In this document: positions 4,130-5,127 of the stretch, in pieces
Layout: every line of letters begins with the position of its first letter
Numbering within the stretch: position 1 is the stretch's first letter
NCBI GenBank assembly: GCA_937957895.1
Contig: CALFEZ010000294.1
Coordinates: forward strand, 1 to 5,127
Reading direction: 5' to 3'
DNA from: an uncultured Erysipelotrichaceae bacterium
Lineage (GTDB): Bacteria > Bacillota_I > Bacilli_A > Erysipelotrichales > Erysipelotrichaceae
Length of the DNA: 5,127 nt
Program-made: the position numbers and the translations under genes
Notes under the pieces: generated by a model
The model's database searches: none
What the model was told of the DNA's origin: nothing
The model's input: only the letters and a program-made list of their open reading frames with translations

Positions 4130-5127
4130 TTAGTTTTGAAGGTCAAAAATGAAGCCCATAAAGGTGATTACATCAAGCTTTGTATCAACCAAAAGCATGG
4201 TAAACGGACGATCGATCTTCAAGATGATGTCGCTGTGCGGCATCGATTCCAGTCTCATCTCAACTTTGGTCATGGCAGCCGCTTCCGTGCCTTTTTCATC
4301 AACTTGAATGAATGTTTTATGCAAGACATCGGCAATATGCAATCCCATGGCTTTGGCATTTTCAGCTATACGTGAAAAATCAGCTGTGTCTGGCAAAAAT
4401 GCATCTTGCATTCCCATGTCGATCAGGGGTTGATTCATGCTGATCTCGGTTTCGATTTTGAATTTTGGAAGAAACAAATCGACCGATTTTAGTGAAGCTT
4501 TGTTTTGAAGTTCCCGGTATCGATCCAAAGTAGCAGGCTGATTCTCATCAAGGATGATGACCATTTTGAGATCTTGGTCCTTATATGGCAGTTCGATGTA
4601 CGCAAGATCATCTTCTACATACGCCATGGCATCCAATATTTGATTCATGTAGGTGATCCGATTGGTGGAGGACCCATAAAAGTTTTCTTGGATGTTCTGA
4701 TTGGGATCAAAAGCAGACAGCCAGTCAGCTTTGAGATAGATGGTGTTGATCAAAAACATGACGGTCAAAGGATCGATCGGTCCGTCCAGAGCCTTGTCGA
4801 TCTTCTTGTTGGTCGTGTCTTTGACCCAGCGATTGATCGAGTCGACCATGGCCATGTCATCAAAATCACCGGTAGCAACCAATGCTCCGTAGTTTTCAAC
4901 GACACGATCAAGATAATCCGCTAACACATACTCCTTGAAACTATCTCTGATCCACAGTGAGTTGTTGATGTTGAGCGTGGCATGATTGCGATTGGTCAGA
5001 AGCACCTGCAGTTGTTTTTGTTGGTGATCGAAAGCTTCCCGATCGATGACATGCATCATGTCAAAAAACTGATCCAATGTCCTTTGATCAGCTCCGGTCA
5101 TCGTCATACCCAATGCCAGCTGGATAC
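4130..5127 (-). CDS. Serpin (serine protease inhibitor, family I4), N-terminus cut by window edge
   Basis: This is a serpin missing about its first 50-70 residues and any signal peptide; the frame stays open to 5127, reading IQLALGMTMTGA, the usual helix-B block (SPxSIxxALxMxxxGA), so the TTG at 5113 is not the start. Numbering from that TTG, family blocks are INRWVKDTTNKKI (about 92-104), FLINTIYLKADW, IELPYKDQDLKMVIIL, VDLFLPKFKIE, LHIADVLHKTFIQVDEKGTEAAAMT (hinge GTEAAAMT 275-282) and the end DRPFTMLLVD...ITFMGFIFD. Serpins are suicide inhibitors: the protease cuts the reactive loop, which then inserts into the main sheet and traps it. The small-residue hinge (T276, A278-A280, T282) says this is an inhibitory type. 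Counting the standard 17-residue loop from the hinge, P1-P1' is Glu289-Ser290, with Arg287 at P3. It lies 79 bases upstream of the lipoprotein gene on the same strand. No strong terminator follows its stop. Serpins are patchy in bacteria and usually secreted. Confidence 0.95.
   Translation of the reverse strand, partial: IQLALGMTMTGADQRTLDQFFDMMHVIDREAFDHQQKQLQVLLTNRNHATLNINNSLWIRDSFKEYVLADYLDRVVENYGALVATGDFDDMAMVDSINRWVKDTTNKKIDKALDGPIDPLTVMFLINTIYLKADWLSAFDPNQNIQENFYGSSTNRITYMNQILDAMAYVEDDLAYIELPYKDQDLKMVIILDENQPATLDRYRELQNKASLKSVDLFLPKFKIETEISMNQPLIDMGMQDAFLPDTADFSRIAENAKAMGLHIADVLHKTFIQVDEKGTEAAAMTKVEMRLESMPHSDIILKIDRPFTMLLVDTKLDVITFMGFIFDLQN

Noticed and set aside
4505..4924. 139-residue open frame on the + strand
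   Set aside because: It is antisense to the serpin, whose conserved blocks run through this whole stretch; no ribosome binding site or recognisable motif supports it.
5111..5113. TTG at 5113 (- strand) as the start of the serpin
   Set aside because: The frame continues upstream with IQLA, the helix-B block of serpins, and a serpin starting here would lack helix A and essential core strands; the true start is outside the window.

Overview
The window looks like a short draft or metagenomic contig from a low-to-moderate-GC Gram-positive-type bacterium (Bacillota or a relative such as the Izemoplasma/Acholeplasma side). The grounds are strong AAGGAGGG/AGGAGGT ribosome binding sites, a DUF3048 (YerB-like) protein, a VanZ-like protein, a lipoprotein with a type II signal peptide, and a PplA-like domain style. 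TGA is used as a stop codon for several genes, so the mycoplasma code is excluded. The genus cannot be named from the sequence. The first 49 bases are not genomic: they are the 3' part of the Illumina P5/TruSeq universal adapter, so the left end is an assembly end with adapter left on. The right end cuts through a gene.

Layout on the + strand, left to right: the C-terminal half of a polyprenyl-phosphate sugar-1-phosphate transferase (exopolysaccharide or glycan initiation); 6 bases later a DUF3048/YerB-like membrane-anchored extracytoplasmic protein; an imperfect hairpin with a T-run; then a tight three-gene unit in which a VanZ-like membrane protein and two half-size CHR (chromate transporter family) subunits are joined by two ATGA overlaps. 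This unit ends at a strong hairpin that can terminate transcription from both directions.

Layout on the - strand, read from the right end: a serpin lacking its N-terminus because of the window edge; a 77-79 base gap with an extended -10 promoter and two TTTGTGAA direct repeats; then a 330-residue lipoprotein made almost entirely of two tandem copies of a ~148-residue domain (about 73% identical by hand alignment). Each copy carries a D-x-x-S-S-V-T-x-T motif resembling the FMN-attachment motif D-x-x-S-G-A-T-x-T of flavinylated FMN-binding domains. The convergent + and - units share the terminator at 3012-3039.

The theme is the cell surface: glycan initiation, envelope proteins of unknown role, an anion-transporter-type pair, a surface lipoprotein possibly linked to flavin redox chemistry, and a probable secreted protease inhibitor. 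No RNA genes, CRISPR arrays, insertion sequences or origins were seen. The most interesting items are the duplicated flavin-like lipoprotein and the bacterial serpin with a Glu-Ser predicted scissile bond.
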